From NCBI GenBank assembly GCA_017623685.1, contig JAGAOP010000042.1:42906-106905 (forward strand): DNA of 64,000 nt, in the 5' to 3' direction. A program made the translations under genes and the position numbers. The notes beneath the pieces were generated by a model. The model saw nothing but the letters and a program-made list of their open reading frames with translations, made no database searches and was not told the DNA's origin. This document shows, piece after piece, positions 33,264 through 41,486 of the stretch (positions are counted from its first letter, which is position 1; each line of letters opens with the position of its first letter). Source of the DNA: Spirochaetaceae bacterium (lineage in GTDB: Bacteria; Spirochaetota; Spirochaetia; Treponematales; Treponemataceae).

Positions 33264-34440
33264 TGGATTGCGATATTTAATACCTGTTATTGAAGCAGCT
33301 CATAAACAAGGTTATTATGTTATAACCGCAGATTATTTACCAAATAATATTGCTCATAAATATTCAGATGAATACGTGAATGTAAGTATTATAGACAGAA
33401 ATGCTGTGTTACAAGAGGCAAAAAAAAGAAATATAGATGGTATTATTTCATTTGCGGTAGATCCTGGTGTAATTACTGCTGCTTACGTACAGGAAGAAAT
33501 GAATTTACCTGCTTTTGGACCTTATGAATCAGTTGAAATATTACAAAATAAAGATAAATTTAGGGCTTTTTTGACAGAAAATGGGTTCAATGTTCCTAAG
33601 GCTAAGGGATATAACTCAAAAAAAGATGTTTATAAAGACTCTAATTCATTTACTTATCCCATAATTGTAAAACCAACTGATTCTGCTGGAAGTAAAGGTG
33701 TCAGTAGAGTTGATTCTTTTGAAGAATTAGATAAGGCTTTAGATTATGCGTTTAATAATTCAATAAAAGGAAATATAATTATTGAGGATTTTATTGAACA
33801 GGAAGGATGTGCTTCAGATTCGGATAGTTTTTCAGTGAACGGTGAAATGAAATTTATTACTTTTTCAGCTCAAAGATTTGATAAAACTGCTGCGAATCCA
33901 TATACTCCATCTGCATATAGTTGGCCATGTACTTATTCAAAATCTCAACAACAAGAATTGCAATTTGAGTTACAGAGACTTGTTTCGTTGTTAAAAATGA
34001 ATACTACTGTGTATAATATTGAAACGCGAATAGGAAAAGATGGAAAACCGTATATTATGGAGGTATCACCCAGGGGTGGAGGAAATAGACTTAGTGAAAT
34101 GATATGTTATTCAACAGGAGTTGATTTTGTAACAGCCGCAGTAAGAGCAGCTGTTGGTGATTCTGTTGAAATATCTCCACAAGAGCTAAATGGCCATTGG
34201 GCAGAAGTTATCCTTCATGCTGATAATAGTGGAAAGTTTGTAGAATTAAAAATAGCTGAGGATTTTAAGAAAAAGAACGTGTTTCAAATTGATTTATGGG
34301 TACAAAAAGGGGATGATGTTGAAGCTTTTAATGGTGCAAATAATGCAATTGGAACATTGGTTCTAAAATTTGACTCCGAAGAAGAATTGGAAATTGTTTT
34401 AAATGAACAAAAGAGATGGTTTGAGGTTATTGTAGAGTGA
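33241..34440 (+). CDS. ATP-grasp ligase (carbamoyl-phosphate-synthase/PylC-like)
   Basis: 399 aa. Pre-ATP-grasp Rossmann domain (residues ~1-95, KKIMLLGGLRYLIPVIEAA), then ATP-grasp domain with IIVKPTDSAGSKGVSRV, IIEDFIEQEGCASDSDS and the Mg-binding end VSPRGGGNRLSEMI. Such enzymes form a carbon-nitrogen bond via an acyl-phosphate. In a glycan cluster they may attach an amino acid to an amino sugar. Before the cassette inserted, it would have followed the DegT gene directly. Confidence 0.85.
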   Translation: MKKIMLLGGLRYLIPVIEAAHKQGYYVITADYLPNNIAHKYSDEYVNVSIIDRNAVLQEAKKRNIDGIISFAVDPGVITAAYVQEEMNLPAFGPYESVEILQNKDKFRAFLTENGFNVPKAKGYNSKKDVYKDSNSFTYPIIVKPTDSAGSKGVSRVDSFEELDKALDYAFNNSIKGNIIIEDFIEQEGCASDSDSFSVNGEMKFITFSAQRFDKTAANPYTPSAYSWPCTYSKSQQQELQFELQRLVSLLKMNTTVYNIETRIGKDGKPYIMEVSPRGGGNRLSEMICYSTGVDFVTAAVRAAVGDSVEISPQELNGHWAEVILHADNSGKFVELKIAEDFKKKNVFQIDLWVQKGDDVEAFNGANNAIGTLVLKFDSEEELEIVLNEQKRWFEVIVE

Positions 34441-35396
34441 AAGAAATAGGTGGATATTTCGGATTAGAAGAATCTACTCGTAATGAATATTATCCAAAAT
34501 TGGTTGCTTTGAATACAGGAAGAAATGCTCTTTTATATGTTCTCAAGGCAAGAAAAATAGAAAAGATATATATACCATATTATTTGTGTGATACTGTATC
34601 AGAAATATGTAAAAAATATAAATATGAATTTGAATATTATCATATAGATAAATCATTTAAGCCAATTTTTTCAAAGAAACTAAAAAAATCAGAATATATC
34701 TATATTGTAAATTATTTTGGGCAAATTTCTAATTCTGAGTTATTAAAATATAAGGTTGAATATAAAAATGTAATATTTGATAATGTACAAGCTTTTTTTC
34801 AAAAACCAGTAAAAGGAATAGATACAATATATTCCTGTAGAAAATTTTTTGGTGTTCCAGATGGAAGTTATTTATCTACAGAAACCTTGTTAAAAAAATC
34901 ATTAGAGCAAGATGTATCATCGAATAGAATGAGTCATATTCTTGGAAGGTTTGAAACGACAGCATCTGATTATTATGGCCTATTTCAGAAAAATGACGAA
35001 AGTTTTTATGATTTAGAGTTAAAATCAATGTCAAAAATAACGCATAATTTGTTAAAAAATATTGATTATAAATCTGTAAGAAAAATACGTGAGCAGAATT
35101 TCAAATTTTTAGATAGAGCGTTATCAAAGAAAAATTTTTTACAATTAAAATGTCCAAAAGGACCTTATTGTTATCCTTTTTTATGGCGAGATGGAAGTAA
35201 ACTAAGAAATCAACTTGCAAGTCATCGTATTTATATACCTACGTTATGGCCAAATGTTTTAGAAATGGATTTGGGGTTTGAGAAACAATATGCACAAGAT
35301 ATATTGCCTATTCCTTGTGATCAAAGATATGAACTTTCGGATATGAAATATCTTGTCGAAAAAATAAATGCTATAATTAATGATATAGAGGCATAA
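34437..35396 (+). CDS. DegT-like PLP enzyme, divergent
   Basis: 319 aa, shorter than usual DegT proteins (~370). Visible are LNTGRNALLYVLKA, YIPYYLCDTV, VIFDNVQAFF (Asp binding the pyridine ring) and SCRKFFGVPDGSYL, where the Lys after Arg is the expected PLP lysine. Start is GTG 34437, overlapping the previous stop by 4 nt. It stands between two ATP-grasp ligases, suggesting that all act on one substrate. It may transaminate a sugar or a small acid; not determinable here. Confidence 0.75.
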   Translation: MKEIGGYFGLEESTRNEYYPKLVALNTGRNALLYVLKARKIEKIYIPYYLCDTVSEICKKYKYEFEYYHIDKSFKPIFSKKLKKSEYIYIVNYFGQISNSELLKYKVEYKNVIFDNVQAFFQKPVKGIDTIYSCRKFFGVPDGSYLSTETLLKKSLEQDVSSNRMSHILGRFETTASDYYGLFQKNDESFYDLELKSMSKITHNLLKNIDYKSVRKIREQNFKFLDRALSKKNFLQLKCPKGPYCYPFLWRDGSKLRNQLASHRIYIPTLWPNVLEMDLGFEKQYAQDILPIPCDQRYELSDMKYLVEKINAIINDIEA

Positions 35397-35397
35397 T

Positions 35398-36711
35398 ATG
35401 TATGAAAATTTAAAGGGAAAGACTTTATTAGTGATGGATCGAACTGCACTTGCAGCTTGTGCAGTAAAAAAAGCCAAAGAAATGGGATTAAGAGTAGTCG
35501 TAGCAAATTTTTATAAAAAAGAAGACTCTCCTTCAAAACAAGTTGCAGATGTTGCAATAGATGTTGATATTTCTAACATAGATGCAATGTTAAAAATAAT
35601 TAAAGATTATAATATAGACGGAGTTTTTGTAGGCTGGACAGATTCACATCTACCGTTTTATGCTGAAATATGTAAAAAAGCAAATCTTCCTTGTTGTGGA
35701 ACAATAGAACAGTTTGATATTTTTTCAAATGATAAAAATAAATTCAAAGAACTTTGCTTAAAAAATGGAGTGTTAACACCAAATAAATATAAAATCGATA
35801 TAAATTTTAATCGCGAAGATTTAGATAAAATAAAATATCCTGTTATGGTAAAACCTGCAGATGGAAGTGGTGGGCGTGGTATTTTACGATGTGAAAATGA
35901 AAGTCAACTCATAGAACATTATAAAGCTTTGTATAAAGAATCAAAAACAAAGAATATTGTATGTGAAAGATATATGGAAAGTGAAAATGAAATTTTTATT
36001 CATTATACAGTGCAAGATGGATTTTGTAGTTTGTCCGCATCTTTTTTAAAATATAAAACAAAAAACGAAGAAGGAAAAGCTGCATCTTGTTTATTTCATT
36101 TCTTTTCACCAAAATTTATTGATACGTATAAGAAAAACCAGGAAAAACAAGTAATAAAAATGATTCAAAATTCTGGGATTAAATTTGGGAACATCATGTT
36201 TCAAGGTTTTGAAGAAGATGGGAAGCTCTATTTTCATGAATCTGGTTTAAGACCAGGAGGTGAGCAATTTTATGTTTTTTCAAAAGAGTTAAATGGTATT
36301 AGTTCTTTGGAATTATTAATTGAATTTGCAGTAACTGGTAAGATGTCTCTTTATGATGTGAAAAAACAAGACAATAATATTTTTAGCAAATATTGTTGTA
36401 ATTATTATATCCCCTTAAAGACAGGAAAGATTTCAAAAATTGAAGGTATCGACGAAATAAATACTATGCCTCAAGTTCTACAAAACGTACAATTTAAGTT
36501 TATAGGGGATGTAATTCCATCAACTAGTTCATTAGATCGTGTAATTTTTAGAATTCATGTTATGGATGAAACGAAGGAAAAATTTGCAGAAACATTATGT
36601 AAAATCAGTGACACTGTAAAAGTTTTTGATGAAGATGGTAATGATATGCAACTTGAAAAATTAGAGTTTGATAGGACACTTGAAATGATAAAAGATGCTT
36701 GGGATTGCTAA
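35398..36711 (+). CDS. ATP-grasp ligase
   Basis: 437 aa. N-terminal Rossmann-like domain (KTLLVMDRTALAACAVKKA), then the ATP-grasp domain: YPVMVKPADGSGGRGILR, VCERYMESENEIFIHY and ESGLRPGGEQFYV near the metal site. A further ~100-residue C-terminal domain (after 350) is of the type seen in PylC-like ligases. GAGG precedes the ATG, 1 nt after the preceding stop. Second of three ligases in the cluster. Confidence 0.83.
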   Translation: MYENLKGKTLLVMDRTALAACAVKKAKEMGLRVVVANFYKKEDSPSKQVADVAIDVDISNIDAMLKIIKDYNIDGVFVGWTDSHLPFYAEICKKANLPCCGTIEQFDIFSNDKNKFKELCLKNGVLTPNKYKIDINFNREDLDKIKYPVMVKPADGSGGRGILRCENESQLIEHYKALYKESKTKNIVCERYMESENEIFIHYTVQDGFCSLSASFLKYKTKNEEGKAASCLFHFFSPKFIDTYKKNQEKQVIKMIQNSGIKFGNIMFQGFEEDGKLYFHESGLRPGGEQFYVFSKELNGISSLELLIEFAVTGKMSLYDVKKQDNNIFSKYCCNYYIPLKTGKISKIEGIDEINTMPQVLQNVQFKFIGDVIPSTSSLDRVIFRIHVMDETKEKFAETLCKISDTVKVFDEDGNDMQLEKLEFDRTLEMIKDAWDC

Positions 36712-36723
36712 GGTAGAAGTTGT

Positions 36724-37845
36724 ATGAAAAAAATTGAATCAAAAGATGGTATTGCAGGTTGGAAAATTGATAGTCCCATTGAAAGGTTTTTAGCAAAAAA
36801 AGCAGATTTAAATTATTTTTGGAAAAGAATATATGTAATTTTTTACCGAATTTTTGATAAAGAATATTATAATAAAGGTTTAAAATTTATTGCAAAGGCG
36901 ATTGAAACCTTTAAAGATAAATCTGTTTTAGAAAATAAGAAACTATACAAAAAATATGTTGTAGATATGGTGTACTCGCTACATCGTTTTGGGTGCATGT
37001 TTGATGAATATTTTCTATATGATTTTTATAACAAAAATGTTCATGGAAGACTAGAGTATATTACTGATAAAATAAGATGGGATTATTATGCAAAATTCAA
37101 CGGATATGATAATCTCGATTTGTTTAATGATAAGCTGAAAACATATGAAATTTTCAAAGATTATTATTGCAGAAAAGTATGTGGGATATATTCTTTAGAA
37201 GATGAAAAAAAATTAGTTGATACTTTTAATAACAACGAAAGGATAATTGTAAAACCCATTAATTCTTCTGGTGGTCAAGGTGTTCAGATAATGAATTTTG
37301 CGGATTTAAAACTAGAAAAATTGTTAAATAAGTTTCCAGATGGAATTATTGTAGAAGAATTACTAAAAAATCATCCAGAATTTTCGAAGTTTAATGAAAG
37401 TTCTCTTAATACTGTAAGAATTGTAACAATAAGGCTTGATGAAGATGTTGTTTGGCCTTTTGCTTTTGCTAGATTTGGAAGAAAAGGATCATGTGTAGAT
37501 AATGCCTTTTTGGGGGGAATTATTGCCAATGTGGATATAGAAACAGGGGTTATAACTTGTGCAAAAGATGAAAAAGGGAATAAGTATATTTATCATCCGG
37601 ATTCTCTTCAGTGTATTATTGGGTTTAAAGTTCCTTTTTGGAATGAATTAAAATCTAAAGTAAAGGAAATGGCACAAGTAATTCCTGAAAATCGTTATAC
37701 AGGGTGGGACATGGCATTTATTGAGGATGGCGAAAAGGCAAAATGGGTTATGATTGAAGGTAATCCTAGAGGTCAATTTGTGTCTCAAATACCAACAGGA
37801 AAAGGGGTAAAAAAAGAAATTGATTTATTAATAAATCAATTATAA
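36724..37845 (+). CDS. Sugar-transfer-associated ATP-grasp protein
   Basis: 373 aa. A helical N-terminal ~130 residues precede an ATP-grasp domain with IIVKPINSSGGQGVQIM, IVEELLKNHPEFSKFN, SLNTVRIVTIR, FGRKGSCVDNAFLGGI and the Mg site MIEGNPRGQ. The pattern (NTVRI, then WDMAFIEDG) fits the ATPgrasp_ST group often linked with surface-polysaccharide clusters. It starts like the repeat region (TTGTATGAAAAAAAT), but is not related in the rest. The substrate is unknown. Confidence 0.8.
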   Translation: MKKIESKDGIAGWKIDSPIERFLAKKADLNYFWKRIYVIFYRIFDKEYYNKGLKFIAKAIETFKDKSVLENKKLYKKYVVDMVYSLHRFGCMFDEYFLYDFYNKNVHGRLEYITDKIRWDYYAKFNGYDNLDLFNDKLKTYEIFKDYYCRKVCGIYSLEDEKKLVDTFNNNERIIVKPINSSGGQGVQIMNFADLKLEKLLNKFPDGIIVEELLKNHPEFSKFNESSLNTVRIVTIRLDEDVVWPFAFARFGRKGSCVDNAFLGGIIANVDIETGVITCAKDEKGNKYIYHPDSLQCIIGFKVPFWNELKSKVKEMAQVIPENRYTGWDMAFIEDGEKAKWVMIEGNPRGQFVSQIPTGKGVKKEIDLLINQL

Positions 37846-37850
37846 TTATT

Positions 37851-38708
37851 ATGCAGACTCCATTTGATACTGGAAAGATAATTGCTGAATTACGAAAAAA
37901 AGCTGGCTATACTCAACAGTCATTAGCTGAAGTGTTAGGAATTACTGATAAGGCTATATCAAAATGGGAGAGAGGTATTTCTTGTCCAGATATATCCTTA
38001 TTACCTAAATTGTCAGTGTTATTAGATGCAGATATAGAAGCTTTACTTTCTGGTGTTGCAGATATTTATTCACACAAATGGAAGGGTATTCTATATATTC
38101 CCGAATCTTCTTTTCCTTTGGATACATTAATCTACGATAAACCATTGGTTTACTATTTGTTAAGTAATTTCTTACTTGTTGGAATAACAGATATATTGAT
38201 GATTATGCCAAAAAACAATAAGTGTAGTAAATATATTGAAGAAGAATTATCTATGGTGGAGATAAATCTGAATGTGTATTTGTATGATAAAGAAGATATA
38301 ACACACTGTATTATAGAAAATGAAAAATTTATAAAAGGATCAAATACTTTATTAATATCAGATAGTTTTTTTCTTTTTGGTGCTTCACTTACAAGAAATT
38401 TTCAAAGTTTTATGTCCCTACAAGATGGAATAATACAAATTTATTTAAATGATAGTATAGATACTCCATTATACTTTATTTCTGAGAATAAATGGGACAG
38501 TTTTTTCAAGAATGCTAAAGATCAAACTATTGATTTTTTATTGAAAAATTGTATTAAAAAATATTTAAGTAGAGGTACCATTTTTTTACCTATAAAGAAT
38601 TATAAACAATTAAACGATGCTTCAAATTTTGTAAAATTTTATCAAGAATACCATAATCAACAAGTGTGTGATTTAGCAGAAATCCTTAAAAATAGGTTTT
38701 TTTCTTAA
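37851..38708 (+). CDS. XRE-HTH fused to a degenerate RmlA-like nucleotidyltransferase domain
   Basis: 285 aa. Residues ~8-65 are an XRE-type helix-turn-helix (LRKKAGYTQQSLAEVLGITD, AISKWERGISCPD). Residues ~73-285 keep the RmlA (glucose-1-phosphate thymidylyltransferase) pattern: KGILYI, FPLDTL, YDKPLVYYLLSNFLLVGITDI, LISDSFFLFGASL, RGTIFLPIKN, and DASNFVKFYQEYHNQQVCDLAEIL. The catalytic GGxGTRL loop and the downstream GDN motif are lost (IPESSF, SDSFF), so it should bind but not convert sugar nucleotides. It likely senses a nucleotide sugar and controls this cluster. No ribosome site; the start is 5 nt after the ligase stop. See findings. Confidence 0.78.
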   Translation: MQTPFDTGKIIAELRKKAGYTQQSLAEVLGITDKAISKWERGISCPDISLLPKLSVLLDADIEALLSGVADIYSHKWKGILYIPESSFPLDTLIYDKPLVYYLLSNFLLVGITDILMIMPKNNKCSKYIEEELSMVEINLNVYLYDKEDITHCIIENEKFIKGSNTLLISDSFFLFGASLTRNFQSFMSLQDGIIQIYLNDSIDTPLYFISENKWDSFFKNAKDQTIDFLLKNCIKKYLSRGTIFLPIKNYKQLNDASNFVKFYQEYHNQQVCDLAEILKNRFFS

Positions 38709-38790
38709 AATATCTAAACTAACAGTTTGTTGAAAAAAAATTATTTTAAAGAGATAATTCATTTAATCATTATTTTAGAGGTGTTTTAAT

Positions 38791-40149
38791 TTGCAAAGTG
38801 CTTTTCTTTATTTAGGAATAATGTTAGCAGTTATTTGTGTATGGTTCATTTTATTAAAACGACCTGTATATGAATCTGTTTTTGTAAGTTTTATACTTCT
38901 TGTTGCCATAACAAATAAATGGTCTTCTGTTTTAGAATACATAAATGAAGGAATGGGAACTTCTCTTTTGTATTCTATGGTTGTTTTTGTTGCTATGTCT
39001 ATCTTATTAGATAAAACAAAAATTATTGATTCAACAGTATCTATTATTCTATGTTTAATGAGAAAAATCCCTGGTGGTGCAGGCTATGTTTCGGTTATTG
39101 CATCTGCTTTTATGGGGTCACTTTCTGGTAGTGGACCTGGCAATGTAATGACAACAGGCGTTATTACAATTCCTGCTATGAAAAAATCAGGTTTCCCACC
39201 CGAATTAGCGGCAAATATTGAAAGTAATGCTAGTTATTTAGGAAATATGATTCCACCTTCTTCTAATATTGTAGCGGCTCTTGGTGCTTATTTAGCACTT
39301 TATCCAACAGAAAATTTAACTATAGGAAAATTTTGGCTTGTTTGTTGGGGATGTTCCTTATGGTTTATTTTATTAAAAATGATTATGGTTTTTGCTTTTT
39401 GTAAATATTATAAAGTAAAACCTATTGCTAAAGAAGATTTACCAGATTTAAAAGATACTTTAAAGACAAGTTGGCAAGGATTATTATTACCAATAATAAT
39501 TTTACTTCCTTTTGTTTTTGATTTTATTTTTAAAGAAACTTTATTTACTCAAAGATTGGGAGCTTCTGGAGCAAAATATTTTTCAAGTTCTATGCTTTTC
39601 TTTGTAGCAGGAATTGCTGCATTTTACACTGTCTTAGTCGCAAAAAATAAAAAAGATGTATCACCTAATCAAATTGCAAAGCTCTTTGGCGAAAAAATAA
39701 AAAGCATATCCCCAGCGATTGGAACTTGTCTTTTTGGATATATGCTTGGTTCTTTGTTTAAGGATTTAAATGTAGCAGAAGGTTTAAAAATGGGAATTAC
39801 TGCTTTAAATATGGGAAAAGTTGGATTAGCATTTGTTATTCCTTTATTCACTTGTTTTTTGGGAATGGTAATTCCAGGATCTTCTCTGGTAGTAATGTTT
39901 GGTTCTGTATTTATTTCATTGTTTGCATCTGTTGGAATAAATCCGTTATTAGTTGCTGCAATGTTACCTTGTATTTGTGGTGTAATGTGTGGAATTACCC
40001 CCCCCCTTGCACTGGGAATGTATGCTGGAATGTCTATTGCTGAATCTGATTTTGGAAAAACCGTAAAAAATGACTTATGGTGGGTTGCAACTCAATATAT
40101 ATTAGAAGTTATTGTATTATTAGAACTTCTTCCTATTTTAGGTTTGTAA
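38791..40149 (+). CDS. TRAP-type large permease (DctM-like)
   Basis: 452 aa with about 12 hydrophobic segments. Core motif SGSGPGNVMTTGVITIPAMK, FPPELAANIESNASYLGNMIPPSSN and GITPPLALGMYAGMSIA are DctM features. TRAP systems use a periplasmic solute-binding protein, but none is encoded nearby. Start is TTG 38791 behind AGAGGTG. A C9 tract (39998-40006) lies in codons 403-405 within the conserved PP motif. Substrate is unknown. Confidence 0.85.
   Translation: MQSAFLYLGIMLAVICVWFILLKRPVYESVFVSFILLVAITNKWSSVLEYINEGMGTSLLYSMVVFVAMSILLDKTKIIDSTVSIILCLMRKIPGGAGYVSVIASAFMGSLSGSGPGNVMTTGVITIPAMKKSGFPPELAANIESNASYLGNMIPPSSNIVAALGAYLALYPTENLTIGKFWLVCWGCSLWFILLKMIMVFAFCKYYKVKPIAKEDLPDLKDTLKTSWQGLLLPIIILLPFVFDFIFKETLFTQRLGASGAKYFSSSMLFFVAGIAAFYTVLVAKNKKDVSPNQIAKLFGEKIKSISPAIGTCLFGYMLGSLFKDLNVAEGLKMGITALNMGKVGLAFVIPLFTCFLGMVIPGSSLVVMFGSVFISLFASVGINPLLVAAMLPCICGVMCGITPPLALGMYAGMSIAESDFGKTVKNDLWWVATQYILEVIVLLELLPILGL
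39998..40006 (+). repeat. C9 homopolymer tract in the TRAP permease gene
   Basis: Nine consecutive C in an AT-rich gene, encoding the Thr-Pro-Pro of the GITPPLALGM motif. A change of one C would cut off the last ~50 residues. It is the longest G/C run I saw in the window. Confidence 0.9.
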
Positions 40150-40161
40150 AAGGAATTAATT

Positions 40162-40416
40162 ATGAAAGAGAAAATATGTAATGTACTACAATTTATATTT
40201 GGTTGGGGAATTTTTATAAGTCTCTTTGTTGGGAGTCTAACATTTATTGGTTATTTAGTTGCACTTATAAATGGTGGGGAATTAGCACAAAGTATTTGTT
40301 TTGTTATTTATAAAAAAATCATTCCAGTATTAATTTATATTTCTACAATTTCTGTTATAATTGGACTGATAAAAATGTATATAAAGGGTGAAGTTGCATT
40401 AAGTTCAAAGAAATAA
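40162..40416 (+). CDS. Small membrane protein, possible TRAP small subunit
   Basis: 84 aa with two transmembrane helices (about 10-35 and 52-74). It follows the DctM-like gene by 12 nt with ribosome site AAAAGGAA, so it is probably its partner. True DctQ subunits have four helices and about 160 aa, so this is half-sized; a DctQ-like assignment is an inference from position only. Confidence 0.55.
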   Translation: MKEKICNVLQFIFGWGIFISLFVGSLTFIGYLVALINGGELAQSICFVIYKKIIPVLIYISTISVIIGLIKMYIKGEVALSSKK

Positions 40417-40427
40417 AGGAAACTGTA

Positions 40428-41432
40428 ATGATTAATTTGACAGAAGACGAAATTACAAAAAATTGGAAAGATGAAAATATTTTAGTTTCAATTAATACAT
40501 TAACATATAATCATGAAAAATATATTGCTCAATGTATTGAAGGTATTTTAATGCAAAAAACAAATTTTGCATTTGAATTACTTATTCATGATGATGCATC
40601 TACTGATAATACAGCTGCTATCATTAAAGAATATGAAAAAAAGTATCCAAAAATTATTAAGCCTATTTATCAAACAGAAAATCAATGGTCAAAAGGAATA
40701 AAAATTGCAGCGACATATCAATACCCTCGTGCAAAAGGTAAATACATAGCCTTTTGTGAAGGTGATGATTATTGGATTGATGAAAATAAACTTCAGATGC
40801 AAGTGGATGTACTTGAAGCAAATCCAGAAGCAACTATTTGTTATTGTAGAGTTCAAACCTTTGAAGGACAGGTTGATAAACATACTATTCCATTAGACAA
40901 AAGTATTACAGAAGGATTTGTAAATCTTAAAGATTTTACAACAGAAGAATTTAAAAATGGACATTGGACTTTTCATACAAGTTCTTTTTTTATTAGAAAA
41001 GAAATATTAATTGATTTTGCCAATAAAGATAACGAAAAATTTGGAACATTTCCTTACGGTGATATGCCAGTTCAATTATTTGCATTATGTAAAGGAAAAG
41101 GTTTTTTTATTGATAAAATCATGTCCAAATATCGTCTTTTTTCTGGAGGATATAATTCTTTTGTTCTTGCTCATCCTGAAAAAAGAATTAATGACGAAAA
41201 AAAATTAATTCAGGCATTAACTAAATTTGATGAATTCTCAGAATTTAAATATCATGAAGACATTGAATGCAAAATAAAACGATCACACTTTTTTATTTCT
41301 AAGCAAAGCCGTGATAAAAAATATGCAAAGCAATTCATTTCAAAAAAAGAATATATTTCTATTTTTTATCCAACAATCTATAAAATTTTACGCAAAATAA
41401 AAAAACTTTTTAATAAATTCTTCAAAAAATAA
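40428..41432 (+). CDS. Glycosyltransferase family 2
   Basis: 334 aa with a GT-A catalytic domain: LVSINTLTYNHEKYIAQCI, ELLIHDDASTDNTAAII, AKGKYIAFCEGDDYWIDENKL (DxD-type site GDDYW) and a basic C-terminal helix (YKILRKIKKLFNKFFKK) likely to touch the membrane. It adds one sugar to the glycan; donor unknown. Ribosome site AAAGGAAAC. Last gene of the AT-rich region. Confidence 0.9.
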   Translation: MINLTEDEITKNWKDENILVSINTLTYNHEKYIAQCIEGILMQKTNFAFELLIHDDASTDNTAAIIKEYEKKYPKIIKPIYQTENQWSKGIKIAATYQYPRAKGKYIAFCEGDDYWIDENKLQMQVDVLEANPEATICYCRVQTFEGQVDKHTIPLDKSITEGFVNLKDFTTEEFKNGHWTFHTSSFFIRKEILIDFANKDNEKFGTFPYGDMPVQLFALCKGKGFFIDKIMSKYRLFSGGYNSFVLAHPEKRINDEKKLIQALTKFDEFSEFKYHEDIECKIKRSHFFISKQSRDKKYAKQFISKKEYISIFYPTIYKILRKIKKLFNKFFKK

Positions 41433-41442
41433 ATTTCTTCAT

Positions 41443-41479
41443 AAAAAAAAGTGCAAGGTCATAAAAGAACCTTGCACTT
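41443..41479. terminator. Bidirectional terminator between the glycan region and purA
   Basis: Perfect stem GTGCAAGGT/ACCTTGCAC (41451-41459, 41469-41477) with A8 at 41443-41450, i.e. a U8 tract for purA on minus. Confidence 0.9.
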
Positions 41480-41486
41480 GATTTGC

